Positions 6,382-14,612 of a stretch of DNA of 21,702 nt are shown one piece after another (positions within the stretch are counted from its first letter, which is position 1; every line of letters begins with the position of its first letter). A program made the translations under genes and the position numbers. Under the pieces are notes generated by a model. The model was not told the origin of the DNA, did no database searches, and saw nothing but the letters and a program-made list of their open reading frames with translations. Location of the stretch: positions 1-21,702 of the IMG/VR virus record IMGVR_UViG_3300025401_000111. One strand, written 5' to 3'. The DNA comes from a virus.

Positions 6382-7508
6382 TAGTAAGTTCCTGTCGTAA
6401 CTGTCAGCGTAATTCTTTCAGGGCCGTCCTCGCCGGGCGCAACGGATAGTCCGATAATGCGGAAGATGGCATCGTAGCCCGACGGGAAGAACGCGTCAGT
6501 GATGCGAACGCGAACCTCATCTCCCACTTCATAAGTGCCGAATGTTGGATTTACATACGGAGGAGCAACAACTTTGAGGGTAATCGGAGGATAAGAAACG
6601 GCGTTGATTTGGCCCGTGGCAAGGCCCGAGAGAACGGTGGGGTCGGTAATGTCAGAATAGTTGGCCTGATCCTCCAGCAACGCCCAGCCAGAGGAGAGCT
6701 TGGAAGCGCTGTTGGCGATGCTGATGAGTTTGCCCTCGTTTGAGCCAGCGCCCAGCGCGTAGATTTGATTGACGGCCTTTGAGCCATCTTCAAGATATGT
6801 GTACTCCGAAATGTTACCGCCCAGCTCGAACACGGGAGCATTAGGGTTTGTCGCGCTATACATAACGCCTGCGCGCGGATAGTAAGTATTAAAGGATTTT
6901 GCAGGGTTGCCGCCGCCGTCATAATAGACAGAAATCTCAAAATCGAAACCATTTGTTTGTTTAGATAAATCTGAAACGGCGTTGAAAACTGTCTTTACTT
7001 CGTAGTTGTAATAAACTCGAGACAGCGTGATACCCGATGTGCTAGTTGAGAGCGGGTCTTGGTTATAGAGCAGGCCGATGTTTCCAGACGGCGCGCTCTG
7101 TGCGTTAGAGATGAGCGATTGCGCGATTTGCAGCTGGTCAATTCCTGTGTACGCCAATGCGCCGTATGCCGTGCCCGAACCAGTTGTGATGCGCCGGCGC
7201 TCAAAATAGGAAAGAAACTCGCGGGCCGTGAGCTTGATGCTCTGGTCTGTTGAGCCATACTCGCGCTGCCATAGAACGCCGCCCCAGACCAAGATGCCGT
7301 TGCGATCCACATAAATCGCCGTGCGGCCCGGAATCGAGCCGTTGAGGACATTCAGCCCAGCGGTATTCACGCCAGAGACCAGCAAGTGCGCCGTCATCGT
7401 GCCAGCGGCGTTTAATTGCTGGCCGAAATTGACCCCCGTTAAAGGTAGCTCTGCGAGAACCTGATTAGTAACGAGATCCGCGAAGAGATACCGATAGGAA
7501 GTAGCCAT
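6381..7508 (-). CDS. Minor tail protein, Gp37-like (tail hub / Tal region)
   Basis: A protein of 375 residues. The N-terminus YRYLFADLVTNQVLAELPLT is the usual opening of actinophage minor tail proteins related to ReqiPepy6 Gp37. Landmarks that follow are IPGRTAIYVDRNGILVWGG (59-77) and SIKLTAREFLSYFERRRI. The rest is beta-rich and ends with a domain containing YEVGDEVRVRI. The family sits at the tail tip, below the distal tail protein, and takes part in host contact or hub formation. No peptidase motif is evident. It lies after the fibre-like paralogues and overlaps the following small tail gene. Confidence 0.75.
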   Translation of the reverse strand: MATSYRYLFADLVTNQVLAELPLTGVNFGQQLNAAGTMTAHLLVSGVNTAGLNVLNGSIPGRTAIYVDRNGILVWGGVLWQREYGSTDQSIKLTAREFLSYFERRRITTGSGTAYGALAYTGIDQLQIAQSLISNAQSAPSGNIGLLYNQDPLSTSTSGITLSRVYYNYEVKTVFNAVSDLSKQTNGFDFEISVYYDGGGNPAKSFNTYYPRAGVMYSATNPNAPVFELGGNISEYTYLEDGSKAVNQIYALGAGSNEGKLISIANSASKLSSGWALLEDQANYSDITDPTVLSGLATGQINAVSYPPITLKVVAPPYVNPTFGTYEVGDEVRVRITDAFFPSGYDAIFRIIGLSVAPGEDGPERITLTVTTGTY

Positions 7509-7512
7509 TTGC

Positions 7513-7737
7513 TTATCCTACTAGAGCGGCGACCTCATCAGCCGTTAGACCGAGAGCGGCTAACTTAGCCTGAGCCGAAGCCTTAGCTTTAGCGATAGCG
7601 GCGTCAGCGTCAGCCTTAGCCTTAGCGTCTGCCTCAGCTTGTGCGGCGGCGGCTTTAGCAGCGGCGATTTCTTCGTCTGTTTGAGGACGGGTAGTAACTT
7701 CGCCAGTCTCGCAATTTACTTCGATTACATCTGCCAT
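7513..7737 (-). CDS. Ala-rich coiled-coil protein following the fibre genes
   Basis: A protein of 74 residues. It begins MADVIEVNCETGEVTTRP, followed by a long alanine/lysine helix with DAKAKADADAAIAKAKASAQ, and ends LAALGLTADEVAALVG. The pairing of an E-T-G-E-V opening with an LGLT-x-(D/E)-E terminus recurs in small phage proteins coded next to tail-fibre genes, where a chaperone or fibre-attachment role is suspected. AAGGAG lies six bases before the ATG. Function is not proven. Confidence 0.6.
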   Translation of the reverse strand: MADVIEVNCETGEVTTRPQTDEEIAAAKAAAAQAEADAKAKADADAAIAKAKASAQAKLAALGLTADEVAALVG

Positions 7738-7750
7738 TATGTCTCCTTAG

Positions 7751-8269
7751 TTATGAGTTTTTAATGCCGTAGAGATAGAAGGTTGAATACTGTGCAAAAG
7801 AACCTGTGCCAATTGTAAAAGTAATAGTAGAAATAGCTGATGTTCCTGACCAGTAATACCCTACTAATCTCATTTGAAAGTTTGTTGAGGCTGTATTATT
7901 TTCGGCTGTAGCATCTGTAAAAATTGCTTTTCCACTACTGCTAGTATAATTTGAAATATAAATATCTGCATTAGAAAAAGTATTTGCAGTAGCGTCACTA
8001 CCAACAGTCATAAAGTGACAATTTGTTGTAGTATAAGAATTCACACTGACGCCAGAACCATTACCTACTAATTCTTCTGCTTGGTAATTACTACCCGTAT
8101 CGCTATTAAAAGTAAATTGAGTATCAGGCAAGCCTGTTGTTGTTCCACGAGCAGATAATTTAATTAACAAATCAGTATAGGTATTAGGTATAGAAGTAAA
8201 ACTGAACGAAGAAACTCCGCCAGAACCTACAATGTATGAGTTGATAAGTGTTGGACCAAAACTTGCCAT
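7751..8269 (-). CDS. Fibre-like tail protein, paralogue 3
   Basis: A protein of 172 residues, the third of three tandem paralogues. Shared blocks are SFTSIPNTYTDLLIKL near the N-terminus, FNSDTGSNY in the middle, WSGTSAISTITF near the end and a final LYGI. The protein is beta-rich and Ser/Thr/Asn/Gly-rich with no charged core, as in receptor-binding or adhesin domains. It is AT-rich compared with the tape measure and capsid genes (20 of 60 G+C at 7981-8040). It follows paralogue 2 with two spacer bases and has no strong ribosome-binding site, implying coupling. A host-surface binding role is inferred. Confidence 0.6.
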   Translation of the reverse strand: MASFGPTLINSYIVGSGGVSSFSFTSIPNTYTDLLIKLSARGTTTGLPDTQFTFNSDTGSNYQAEELVGNGSGVSVNSYTTTNCHFMTVGSDATANTFSNADIYISNYTSSSGKAIFTDATAENNTASTNFQMRLVGYYWSGTSAISTITFTIGTGSFAQYSTFYLYGIKNS

Positions 8270-8271
8270 AT

Positions 8272-8763
8272 TTATGCCGCCGCAATTCCATAGAGAGTAA
8301 ATGTTGAACCAGTATTAAAGTTTCCATTACCGTTAGTAATTGCCATAGAAGTAATTGCAGAGGTACTGCGCCATAAACCTACTGTTGCCATAACAAAATA
8401 TGACAAATCATTGGCTCTTCCAATAGCGGTTTTATAAGTTGTAGTATTGGAATAATTCATAAAATGAATTACGGATATTGATTGCGAAACACCCGTTCTT
8501 CCTATTTGCATAAAAGTTTGAGCACTCTGTCGATTAGAACCAGTAGTTGTTCCGTTAACTCCATAAGTGTTTGTAACGCTATAATTAGAACCTGTATCGC
8601 CGTTTAATACAATAAAGTTTCCATTTTCCGTTGATCCAACGGTTCCTGATGTAACTAAAATTAAATCTGTATAGGTTTGTGGAATAGATGAAAAAGTAAT
8701 GGTTCCAGTTGATGACCCAAGCGTCTGCGTCGCAATAGGTATATAAGTTAATGCGCTAGCCAT
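8272..8763 (-). CDS. Fibre-like tail protein, paralogue 2
   Basis: A protein of 163 residues. It has the same plan as its neighbours: YIPIATQTLGS, then ITFSSIPQTYTDLIL, LNGDTGSNY, WRSTSAITSMAI and GSTFTLYGI. Its middle section differs strongly from the other two copies, while the two ends are conserved. That is the pattern expected where a fixed scaffold presents a variable binding surface. The start ATG lies one base after the TAA of the upstream copy. Confidence 0.6.
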   Translation of the reverse strand: MASALTYIPIATQTLGSSTGTITFSSIPQTYTDLILVTSGTVGSTENGNFIVLNGDTGSNYSVTNTYGVNGTTTGSNRQSAQTFMQIGRTGVSQSISVIHFMNYSNTTTYKTAIGRANDLSYFVMATVGLWRSTSAITSMAITNGNGNFNTGSTFTLYGIAAA

Positions 8764-8764
8764 A

Positions 8765-9358
8765 TTATTTCACCCCGTAAAGTGCCATTTGAGTACCCGT
8801 CACAAGATTTGCGCTAACAGAAGTTGCGCCGAACATACCGATAGAAGTAATTGCTGAGGTACTATTCCATAGATTGCTCATAAACGAAAGAGAACCTGAA
8901 CCGTTTGCATCAAATCCAGAAAGCATACGAACAGTTTTTAATTTATTGGTATTTGTATAATCAAGAATATCTATGACAAAAGCACCAAAAATTCCGGAAG
9001 TTGAACCAGCCGAGGGACAATAAGCGGCAAAGTTACTATAAGCGCCAAAAATTCCACCATCGCTAAGAATCGAAGAACCGTTGCCGTAAAGCTCGTGATA
9101 AGTATAATTACTACTCGAATCTCCATTAAATTGAAACCAAGCAGAATCTTGTGCAGCTGAACGAGTATCTCGAACAATTCCACGAAGTTGTAAATGCGTA
9201 TAAGTTTGCGGAATAGACGAAATAGTTAAACTTGCAACATTGCTTCCGGCGGTAGCCGTTGCGATTGAATAGTAATTACCGCCAGCTATCGCAGTAGGAG
9301 AAAAGAATCCGTACCCCTGCGCGGAGGCGCTCGCTTTAGTAGTAATTAACGGGGACAT
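8765..9358 (-). CDS. Fibre-like tail protein, paralogue 1
   Basis: A protein of 197 residues. It is the longest copy, with an extra N-terminal segment of about 25 residues (ITTKASASAQGYGFFSP) that may anchor it to the tail. Shared blocks: YYSIATATAGS, LTISSIPQTYTHLQL, FNGDSSSNY, WNSTSAITSIG and a final ALYGVK. The ATG at 9358 has AAGG upstream. It is the first of three tandem copies behind a large minor tail gene, so it may be the attachment subunit. Confidence 0.6.
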   Translation of the reverse strand: MSPLITTKASASAQGYGFFSPTAIAGGNYYSIATATAGSNVASLTISSIPQTYTHLQLRGIVRDTRSAAQDSAWFQFNGDSSSNYTYHELYGNGSSILSDGGIFGAYSNFAAYCPSAGSTSGIFGAFVIDILDYTNTNKLKTVRMLSGFDANGSGSLSFMSNLWNSTSAITSIGMFGATSVSANLVTGTQMALYGVK

Positions 9359-9368
9359 AAGCTAGACC

Positions 9369-10277
9369 TTACGCGAATTTAGTCGCGGAGGCAAGAACGG
9401 TATAAGTAGCCGAAGCGGTCTTTAGGATAGTAAAGACATAAGCGTCAATAGCCGAAGCGTCTCCGGCGCTAGGAGCGGTTCCGCCTTGCCACTTAGGGGT
9501 TACCGAAGTACCGTCAATAGTAAAAGCCGTAGGGTAATAAGCCGTAGATCCGTTCGTATTAGCTACGGCGATAGTTACGGTCTGCCCCGTAGCAAGAACC
9601 GAGTTAAGAGTAGTCGAGGAGTTTCCGCGGAAGTTAAGCGCAAAGTTAGCCGTAGCCGCGGTATTAAACCACCATGCGGTCGAGGTAACGATATCTATAT
9701 TCTGCGAGCTAGCAATAGCCGAACCTGCGACATAAGCAGTTTCGAGGAGTCCCGTTACGGCGTAGTTAGTAGCTACTCCGGCGATAGGCGAAGTAGATTT
9801 AACGCGGTTATCAGTAATGTTTGCGTTTACGATAGAAGTAACGCCAGCTCCTACAGCAATAGTCGCAAGGAGAAGCGAGTTAGCGGGAGTCGAAGGAGCT
9901 ACCGGAGAGGCGGCAGGGGTTCCCGCGATTACCTGAAAAGTAACATTGTTCAGCGATCCCGTGTAGTAAGCATCATTGACGGTCACAACCACAATGTCAA
10001 TGCGTGGGTTTGATGCGTTGGCCGTGGAAACGGTGAGAGTTGTCGTGGCATCGTTATAGGCCATGTATGTGCCCATGTTGGACTGCGTTGTTCCAACGAT
10101 TGCAGCCCAGCCAGAAGCGACAAGAACGGACATACCGGCAGGAGAGTTTTGAGTAACGGCTAAGTCAGTGGCGTTAATGATTCCAGAGGTTTTCCAGATT
10201 GTCTGGGTAGTTAGGCGGTCGTTTTCCGCAGGATGGCTTCCGTTTTGCAGCCAACTTGGGGGTGTGCGTAATGCCAT
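9369..10277 (-). CDS. Minor tail / baseplate protein, mosaic
   Basis: A protein of 302 residues. The N-terminal part (LRTPPSWLQNGSHPAENDRL, then IVVVTVNDAYYTGS near 95-108) resembles actinophage minor tail proteins that open with a short structural motif and a beta-sandwich. The C-terminal part is another Thr/Ala-rich beta domain ending DAYVFTILKTASATYTVLAS, a type of carbohydrate-binding or fibre tip domain seen in environmental phages. Base and codon style change near 9950: the C-terminal coding part uses more NCG and CTA codons than the N-terminal part. AAGGAG stands six bases before the ATG at 10277. It is likely a tail-tip or receptor-binding protein. Confidence 0.6.
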   Translation of the reverse strand: MALRTPPSWLQNGSHPAENDRLTTQTIWKTSGIINATDLAVTQNSPAGMSVLVASGWAAIVGTTQSNMGTYMAYNDATTTLTVSTANASNPRIDIVVVTVNDAYYTGSLNNVTFQVIAGTPAASPVAPSTPANSLLLATIAVGAGVTSIVNANITDNRVKSTSPIAGVATNYAVTGLLETAYVAGSAIASSQNIDIVTSTAWWFNTAATANFALNFRGNSSTTLNSVLATGQTVTIAVANTNGSTAYYPTAFTIDGTSVTPKWQGGTAPSAGDASAIDAYVFTILKTASATYTVLASATKFA

Positions 10278-10286
10278 TGCTTCTCC

Positions 10287-11153
10287 TTAGATGTACGCGT
10301 TGCGCCAAGTAATGGTCGCAGCCGTAGTGCCGATAAGTGTACCTGTTCCAGATAGGAAGAAAGAGTTATTACTCGGTGGAGCAGAGAACCAGTTTGAGCC
10401 GCCGTTAATCAAATTGCGGGCAGGGCTTCCGTTGAGGGTGATGAGTTTCTGATCTAGGTCAATGACGATGGTGTCGGTGTTTGTGTAAGTTCCTTGAATC
10501 GTAATGTAAGTGCCTTGCGTGTTATTACCAAGGGTCGGGTTGGTGATAGGGCCGTTGAGGGTTATGACAGGGTATGTGGTTGCCCATCCTGCGTTATTGA
10601 CGGTCGTTGTAAGGGTCGAGGAGCCGCCGCCATAGGAGAGGTTGTAGGTGCGGTTATATTGGCGACCGAGAGGGTTACCAACGGCGAGGGTTGCGGTCTG
10701 TAGCGTGTCATCGTAATAACGAGGATCGGCGCAAAAGAATGTGTATTGCGAGGTGATGTAGCCGTAGGTGTAATTCGGATCAACAACGGTCTTGTTGGTG
10801 CGAACGCGGGCATTGAGGCGCTGTAATCCATCGGCGGGAGAGAGCTGAAATTGCAAAGGCGTCGTTCCGCTAGTCTGAGGCAGAAGCGCGGCTTGTAGAA
10901 GGTTAAAGTTAGTCTGGGCCGAGTTTCCGTTACCAGCGAAAGTGTTGAGAGTAATGGTGACGGTGCGACCCGAAAGAAAGTCGTTGCCCGTGAACATACC
11001 GTCTGCATAACCTCGGTTGTCATCCTGATTACGGATATTAGGCAGGGACTCTAAGCCATCCACGGAAAGGATTTGATAGGGCGAGCCAGCTCCACCAAAG
11101 ACGAAACCGTTAAAAGCGAAGGAATAATAATTAAGCGAGGTGACCGTAGCCAT
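10287..11153 (-). CDS. Distal tail protein (Dit-like)
   Basis: A protein of 288 residues, directly after the tape measure gene, the usual place of Dit. The N-terminal half has the Dit-type SFAFNGFVFGGAGSPYQIL (11-29), RTVTITLNTFAGN (63-75) and PQTSGTTPLQFQL. The second half is a beta domain starting near YGGGSSTLTTTVNN and containing IDLDQKLITLNGS, the galectin-like part common to siphovirus tail components. It would form the ring joining tube and tail tip. The ATG overlaps the tape measure TAA (TAATG). Confidence 0.75.
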   Translation of the reverse strand: MATVTSLNYYSFAFNGFVFGGAGSPYQILSVDGLESLPNIRNQDDNRGYADGMFTGNDFLSGRTVTITLNTFAGNGNSAQTNFNLLQAALLPQTSGTTPLQFQLSPADGLQRLNARVRTNKTVVDPNYTYGYITSQYTFFCADPRYYDDTLQTATLAVGNPLGRQYNRTYNLSYGGGSSTLTTTVNNAGWATTYPVITLNGPITNPTLGNNTQGTYITIQGTYTNTDTIVIDLDQKLITLNGSPARNLINGGSNWFSAPPSNNSFFLSGTGTLIGTTAATITWRNAYI

Positions 11154-13504
11154 TAGCCAACCTTTCCGGCGTTAATCTTGGCGGTGATGCCCTGAGCTTG
11201 TCCATAGGTAAGCGCGCCATAAGTTGCCGCCGTAATGTCTGCAACCTGAACAGGCGTGTTTATGTAGTTCTGTTGATTGACAGTAATTCCCGAGCCTGTT
11301 TGTGTTGTCGGCAAAGCAGCAGCTCCCGAAAGATATGGGGTCGCAACCGATCCAGCGAGCGCCATACTGCCCATAGATATTCCAGCGCCATTGACCTTAG
11401 CCATAGAAGCAGCGACTTCTTCTAGCTTTGTCTGTAGGTCGCTGAGCTTTGTCATTGTGGCATCATGGAGAGCTGTTGCAGCTTGGTCGAATGACTGCTG
11501 TGAGGCATCGAGAGCGTCTTGCAGAGTCTGCTGAGCGCGAGCTACGGCATCATCATAGGACAATTTATTCTTAGCCAATACATCATTAAACGAATCTGCT
11601 TGAGCAGCAAGAGAAGCGTTAAGGTCTGTGGTTACTTGTTTGTACTGATCCACAAGAGCCTGAGTAGCCAGATTGCCGCCTTGATTCATTTGCTCTGCTA
11701 AACCATTTAATCCAGTCGTTGATACATCTTGCACTTGTGAAAATAAGTTTTGGATTTGTGCCGTTGTTTCAGGTTGAGCCTTAATAAGAGTCTGAGCCAT
11801 TTGGTCACCCATGAGCGGGCCTTGTGCGACAACCTGCTGAATAAAGTTTTGTGAGTAACCCATACCAGCGAGCTTGGAAGCATCGGCGGCAAGAGTCTTC
11901 ATCGCATCTAATTGGTGCTGGAATGAGTCAATAAGCCCGCTGGTTGTACCCGAGCTGAAAAATGACTTGCCAAGGTCTATCTTCGTGGCATTTGCAAATT
12001 CATTGGTGAGCAGGGCCTCTGATTGCTGAACAATAGCCAGTTGCTTGTCTGCGGCATCTTGCTGCAGTTTGGCGATAGCGTCATTGTTCGCCGCAGCTGC
12101 CGCGAGGTTGGCCTGATCTAAAGTCTGTTGTGCTGCAGCCTGTGCCTGATTAAAAGTCAGGTTTGCCTTGGCTATTGCATCGTTGTGAGTCTGAACCAAC
12201 TTTTCGTATTGTGTTTGATAATCGCGCAAGTCCACATTCATTTGGTCGTAGATAGACTTGACTTGCTTTTGCTCGTTCATCAACTCTGTGGTTTGTTTCT
12301 TTATTTCAGCAATAACGGCAGCGGCAGATTTCTTAGCTGCGGCTACTGCGGCTTTGCTAACATCTCCGCCAGCTACTTGACCGGCAACTCCTGTATCTCC
12401 GCCAGCGCTCGAAACCCCAGCCGTTGAGAGCTGATCCGCTAAAGACTTGCCACCAATAGAAATCTTTTTGTTGGCAAGGTCATCTAACCCTTGGCCAAAC
12501 TTGCCGACAGATACAGCTGCTTCATCAACGCTTTTGCCCATTGCCTTAAAAGGAGCGCCGAGGACAGGAATCTTTGCCACGGTGTCAATAACTTTTGCAA
12601 TCGCTCCGAGGAGATAGCCAAATCCTTCAACAACAACTTTGAGAACATCAACGACTACTTTGCGGAATCCCTCGTGTGTATTCCACAAGCTGATGAGCTG
12701 GCGCTCCCAGTAGGTCATGTATTTGATGATGTCCGTGATGGCCGGAATAATAAACTTGGTAATAATCTCCAAGAATTTTGTCAGGATTGGCATAACAACA
12801 GCGCCGACCTTGACTGCTATGTCATCAAACTTAGCCTTTAAGACTTCCATCTCGCCGGCAAATGTGTGCGTATATCCAACAGCCTGCCCGCCGATTTTTC
12901 CATTTAACTCATCGAACGCCTTGGCGATTGCCTGATTTTTAGGCAGAGATGTATCAAGCGTGATGCCCAGCTCGCGAAACGCTTTAGCTGAGCCCGTTGT
13001 TCCTCGGGCCAAGGTAGCTGCAGCGGTTGCCAAATCCTCGTGCTTGTATCGCGCAAGGTCGGCAGCCATGCTCATCAGCTTTGTGGACTCTGTTGCGGAT
13101 CCTGTTGCTGTGATTAAAGTGCCATAGGCCGACTCTGTTTGCGCGGTAGAGAAACCAAGTGTGGACATCTTTTCAGATGTTTTCTGGATTTCTTCGCGGT
13201 TAGCGGCTGTGTTTTGTTTTGCGTTATTAAGCGCGGTAGATAAACGCTCGGTCGCTACCTGTGTGTCTTGGATTGCTTTGATAGCATCCCGCAGCCCATC
13301 CTCAACAACCTGCATTCCCTGAGTCAAAAGGTTGCCACCAAAGACTCCAGCCATGACTGTCTTTAATGAAGAAAACTTGCTTTCCTGCGCCTTGGCAGCA
13401 TCGCCAATTTTTGCCATGCCCTCGGTGGCTTGGGTAACAGCTGTAGTCAGATTAGCAAGCTGAACAAGAATCTCTACATTTAACGGTGGGACTTCACCTG
13501 CCAT
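11153..13504 (-). CDS. Tape measure protein
   Basis: A protein of 783 residues, the longest gene here. The N-terminal third is helical with KTVMAGVFGGNLLTQGM (48-64), typical of actinophage tape measures. A hydrophobic middle (FLEIITKFIIPAITDIIKYM, then VVVDVLKVVVEGFGYLLGAI) may help membrane passage of DNA. The C-terminal half holds long coiled coils with two similar Gln/Ala-rich stretches (AQAAAQQTLDQANLAAAAAN and ARAQQTLQDALDASQQSFDQ). At about 0.15 nm per residue the tail would be near 115-120 nm. It sets tail length and is ejected with the DNA. No muramidase or peptidase motif was noticed. Confidence 0.9.
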   Translation of the reverse strand: MAGEVPPLNVEILVQLANLTTAVTQATEGMAKIGDAAKAQESKFSSLKTVMAGVFGGNLLTQGMQVVEDGLRDAIKAIQDTQVATERLSTALNNAKQNTAANREEIQKTSEKMSTLGFSTAQTESAYGTLITATGSATESTKLMSMAADLARYKHEDLATAAATLARGTTGSAKAFRELGITLDTSLPKNQAIAKAFDELNGKIGGQAVGYTHTFAGEMEVLKAKFDDIAVKVGAVVMPILTKFLEIITKFIIPAITDIIKYMTYWERQLISLWNTHEGFRKVVVDVLKVVVEGFGYLLGAIAKVIDTVAKIPVLGAPFKAMGKSVDEAAVSVGKFGQGLDDLANKKISIGGKSLADQLSTAGVSSAGGDTGVAGQVAGGDVSKAAVAAAKKSAAAVIAEIKKQTTELMNEQKQVKSIYDQMNVDLRDYQTQYEKLVQTHNDAIAKANLTFNQAQAAAQQTLDQANLAAAAANNDAIAKLQQDAADKQLAIVQQSEALLTNEFANATKIDLGKSFFSSGTTSGLIDSFQHQLDAMKTLAADASKLAGMGYSQNFIQQVVAQGPLMGDQMAQTLIKAQPETTAQIQNLFSQVQDVSTTGLNGLAEQMNQGGNLATQALVDQYKQVTTDLNASLAAQADSFNDVLAKNKLSYDDAVARAQQTLQDALDASQQSFDQAATALHDATMTKLSDLQTKLEEVAASMAKVNGAGISMGSMALAGSVATPYLSGAAALPTTQTGSGITVNQQNYINTPVQVADITAATYGALTYGQAQGITAKINAGKVG

Positions 13505-13960
13505 TTAAGCTCCCATCGCTTTTCTGAGGTATCCATAAACGATTTGTGAGGCCTTACCAGAGTTGATAAGTTCATCACGAGCTGGATACATATATGGGTA
13601 TTTTACCCCACTTGTCCATAGTGATGATCCGAGTTCGACTGCTCGCGCATACTTCGCACCCGACTGAGCGCTTGCTACATAAGTCGCAAAACCTTGTCGC
13701 GTAACAGGGTTGGCGATAATGTTTAGATAAAGAGTACCTGTTGCATAGTTAGGGCCTTCGCCCGCGCCGGGGCCGATGTGTCGGTTATACCGAAGGCGGC
13801 CATTAACGGTACGCGGTGGATTTGTAGTCTCATGGGCGTTTTTGCGCGCCTGCGTAACTAGCTCTCTTGTGATAGCGCGAGTTGCTTGTTGAGCCGCTTT
13901 ATCCATGCGGTTTTGCCATGCGTTAAGCGCCGCAAATACTTCGTTGCGGTTGTCGCTCAT
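13505..13960 (-). CDS. HK97-gp10-like tail completion protein
   Basis: A protein of 151 residues. An N-terminal helix (NEVFAALNAWQNRMDKAA) leads into a helix with ITRELVTQARKNAHE, a loop with NGRLRYNRH, a strand region and YARAVELGSS, closing with KYPYMYPARDE. The Y-A-x-x-V-E-x-G and P-x-M-x-P-A pattern is that of HK97 gp10-like head-tail/tail completion proteins. These normally sit before the tail tube gene; here the gene lies between the tail chaperone and the tape measure. The ATG overlaps the TGA of the frameshifted chaperone frame by four bases, which supports translation of that frame up to this point. GGAGAAG is the ribosome-binding site. Confidence 0.65.
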   Translation of the reverse strand: MSDNRNEVFAALNAWQNRMDKAAQQATRAITRELVTQARKNAHETTNPPRTVNGRLRYNRHIGPGAGEGPNYATGTLYLNIIANPVTRQGFATYVASAQSGAKYARAVELGSSLWTSGVKYPYMYPARDELINSGKASQIVYGYLRKAMGA

Positions 13961-14504
13961 CGCTTCTCCATCTGCTCTATTTTGACTTCTTCGATGGTAT
14001 CAGCAATCGCTAACAGCCAGTCTGCTCTCCCAGCAGGCAGGTTATCTACCTGCTCAGGAGTCCAGCCGAATCGGTCTGCAAACTTGAAGTAAAACCACTC
14101 AATGTCTGGATACGGCACGCCTTCTGCGCGCTGAAATCCTTTGAGCCGATCCTTTAAGCGTTGGAGCTGTCTAAAGGGCTATCGGGGTTCTGGCGGTTTT
14201 TATCTGTGTCTGCCAACTCTGGGAACAAGTCAGTTGTAACGCTTGTGGTCTCGTCCATAAGTGCTACATAATCTTTAATAGGTAGCTCGTCAATAGAATC
14301 GGCCTTAACCGATGGGATGAGCAAGTCAAATGACCAATCTTCAATAATTGCAGCAAGCAGAGCGTTTGCAATAGCTATGCCTTTTTCTGCATCACCTTTA
14401 TGGTCTCCAGCAATCATAATCCGATTGCGGTCTTTTACCTTTAGGTCTGACGCTTCTTTAATGGTAACTGTTGCCCCTGATGGCAGGGTAATCTTTTTTG
14501 ACAT
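13957..14504 (-). CDS. Tail assembly chaperone GT (-1 frameshift product)
   Basis: The frameshifted form of the chaperone at 14154-14504. Ribosomes read 111 codons to the TTA of the slippery site CCCTTTA (14178-14172), slip back one base, and continue for 71 codons in the -1 frame to the TGA at 13959-13957, giving about 182 residues. The -1 extension contains EGVPYPDIEWFYFKFADRFG and WTPEQVDNLPAGRADWLL, followed by KIEQMEKR. Acidic/aromatic segments with W-x-P-x-x-V-D-x-L-P are typical of the T part of lambda G/GT analogues. The T part has no ribosome-binding site or start of its own and would otherwise be unexplained open frame. GT recruits the tail tube and tape measure protein during assembly. 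Confidence 0.85.
14154..14504 (-). CDS. Tail assembly chaperone G (unshifted product)
   Basis: A protein of 116 residues, starting MSKKITLPSGATVTIKEA, with GDHKGDAEKGIAIANALLAA (33-52) and IIEDWSFDLLIP. This is the usual make-up of actinophage tail assembly chaperones: a small beta N-terminus followed by helices. A strong AAGGAGG stands just before the ATG at 14504. The gene lies between the tail tube and tape measure genes, as in nearly all siphoviruses. Most ribosomes would stop at the TAA at 14156-14154, a minority making GT. Confidence 0.85.
   Translation of the reverse strand: MSKKITLPSGATVTIKEASDLKVKDRNRIMIAGDHKGDAEKGIAIANALLAAIIEDWSFDLLIPSVKADSIDELPIKDYVALMDETTSVTTDLFPELADTDKNRQNPDSPLDSSNA
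14172..14178 (-). promoter_or_regulatory. -1 ribosomal frameshift site CCCTTTA
   Basis: On the minus strand the zero-frame codons are agC-CCT-TTA, a perfect X-XXY-YYZ heptamer (X=C, Y=T, Z=A). The -1 frame is open from just before the heptamer (after a TAG) to the TGA overlapping the next gene. I could not see a convincing downstream stem or an internal Shine-Dalgarno stimulator. Confidence 0.8.
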
Positions 14505-14547
14505 TGTGCCTCCTTGGTAGCCTTAGTGGGCATCCTATCAAAACTAG

Positions 14548-14604
14548 GCAGTAGCGGTGCGGGATTTCGGAAGGCGAACCAAATCAACCTGCCACCGCTA
14601 CTGC
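14548..14604 (-). terminator. Long inverted repeat after the tail tube gene
   Basis: GCAGTAGCGGTG (14548-14559) and CACCGCTACTGC (14593-14604) are a perfect 12-bp inverted repeat separated by 33 bases. It starts nine bases after the stop codon of the tail tube gene. On the minus strand it is followed by TAGTTTTGAT, a short T-tract. It probably trims transcription after the highly expressed tube gene, or protects its mRNA end; the large loop makes a classic terminator less certain. Confidence 0.55.
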
Positions 14605-14612
14605 GTTCTAGG

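Noticed and set aside
9486-10013. Plus-strand open frame of 175 codons
   Set aside because: It is Arg/Ser-rich and antisense to a minor tail gene; it exists because of that gene's unusual codon choice.
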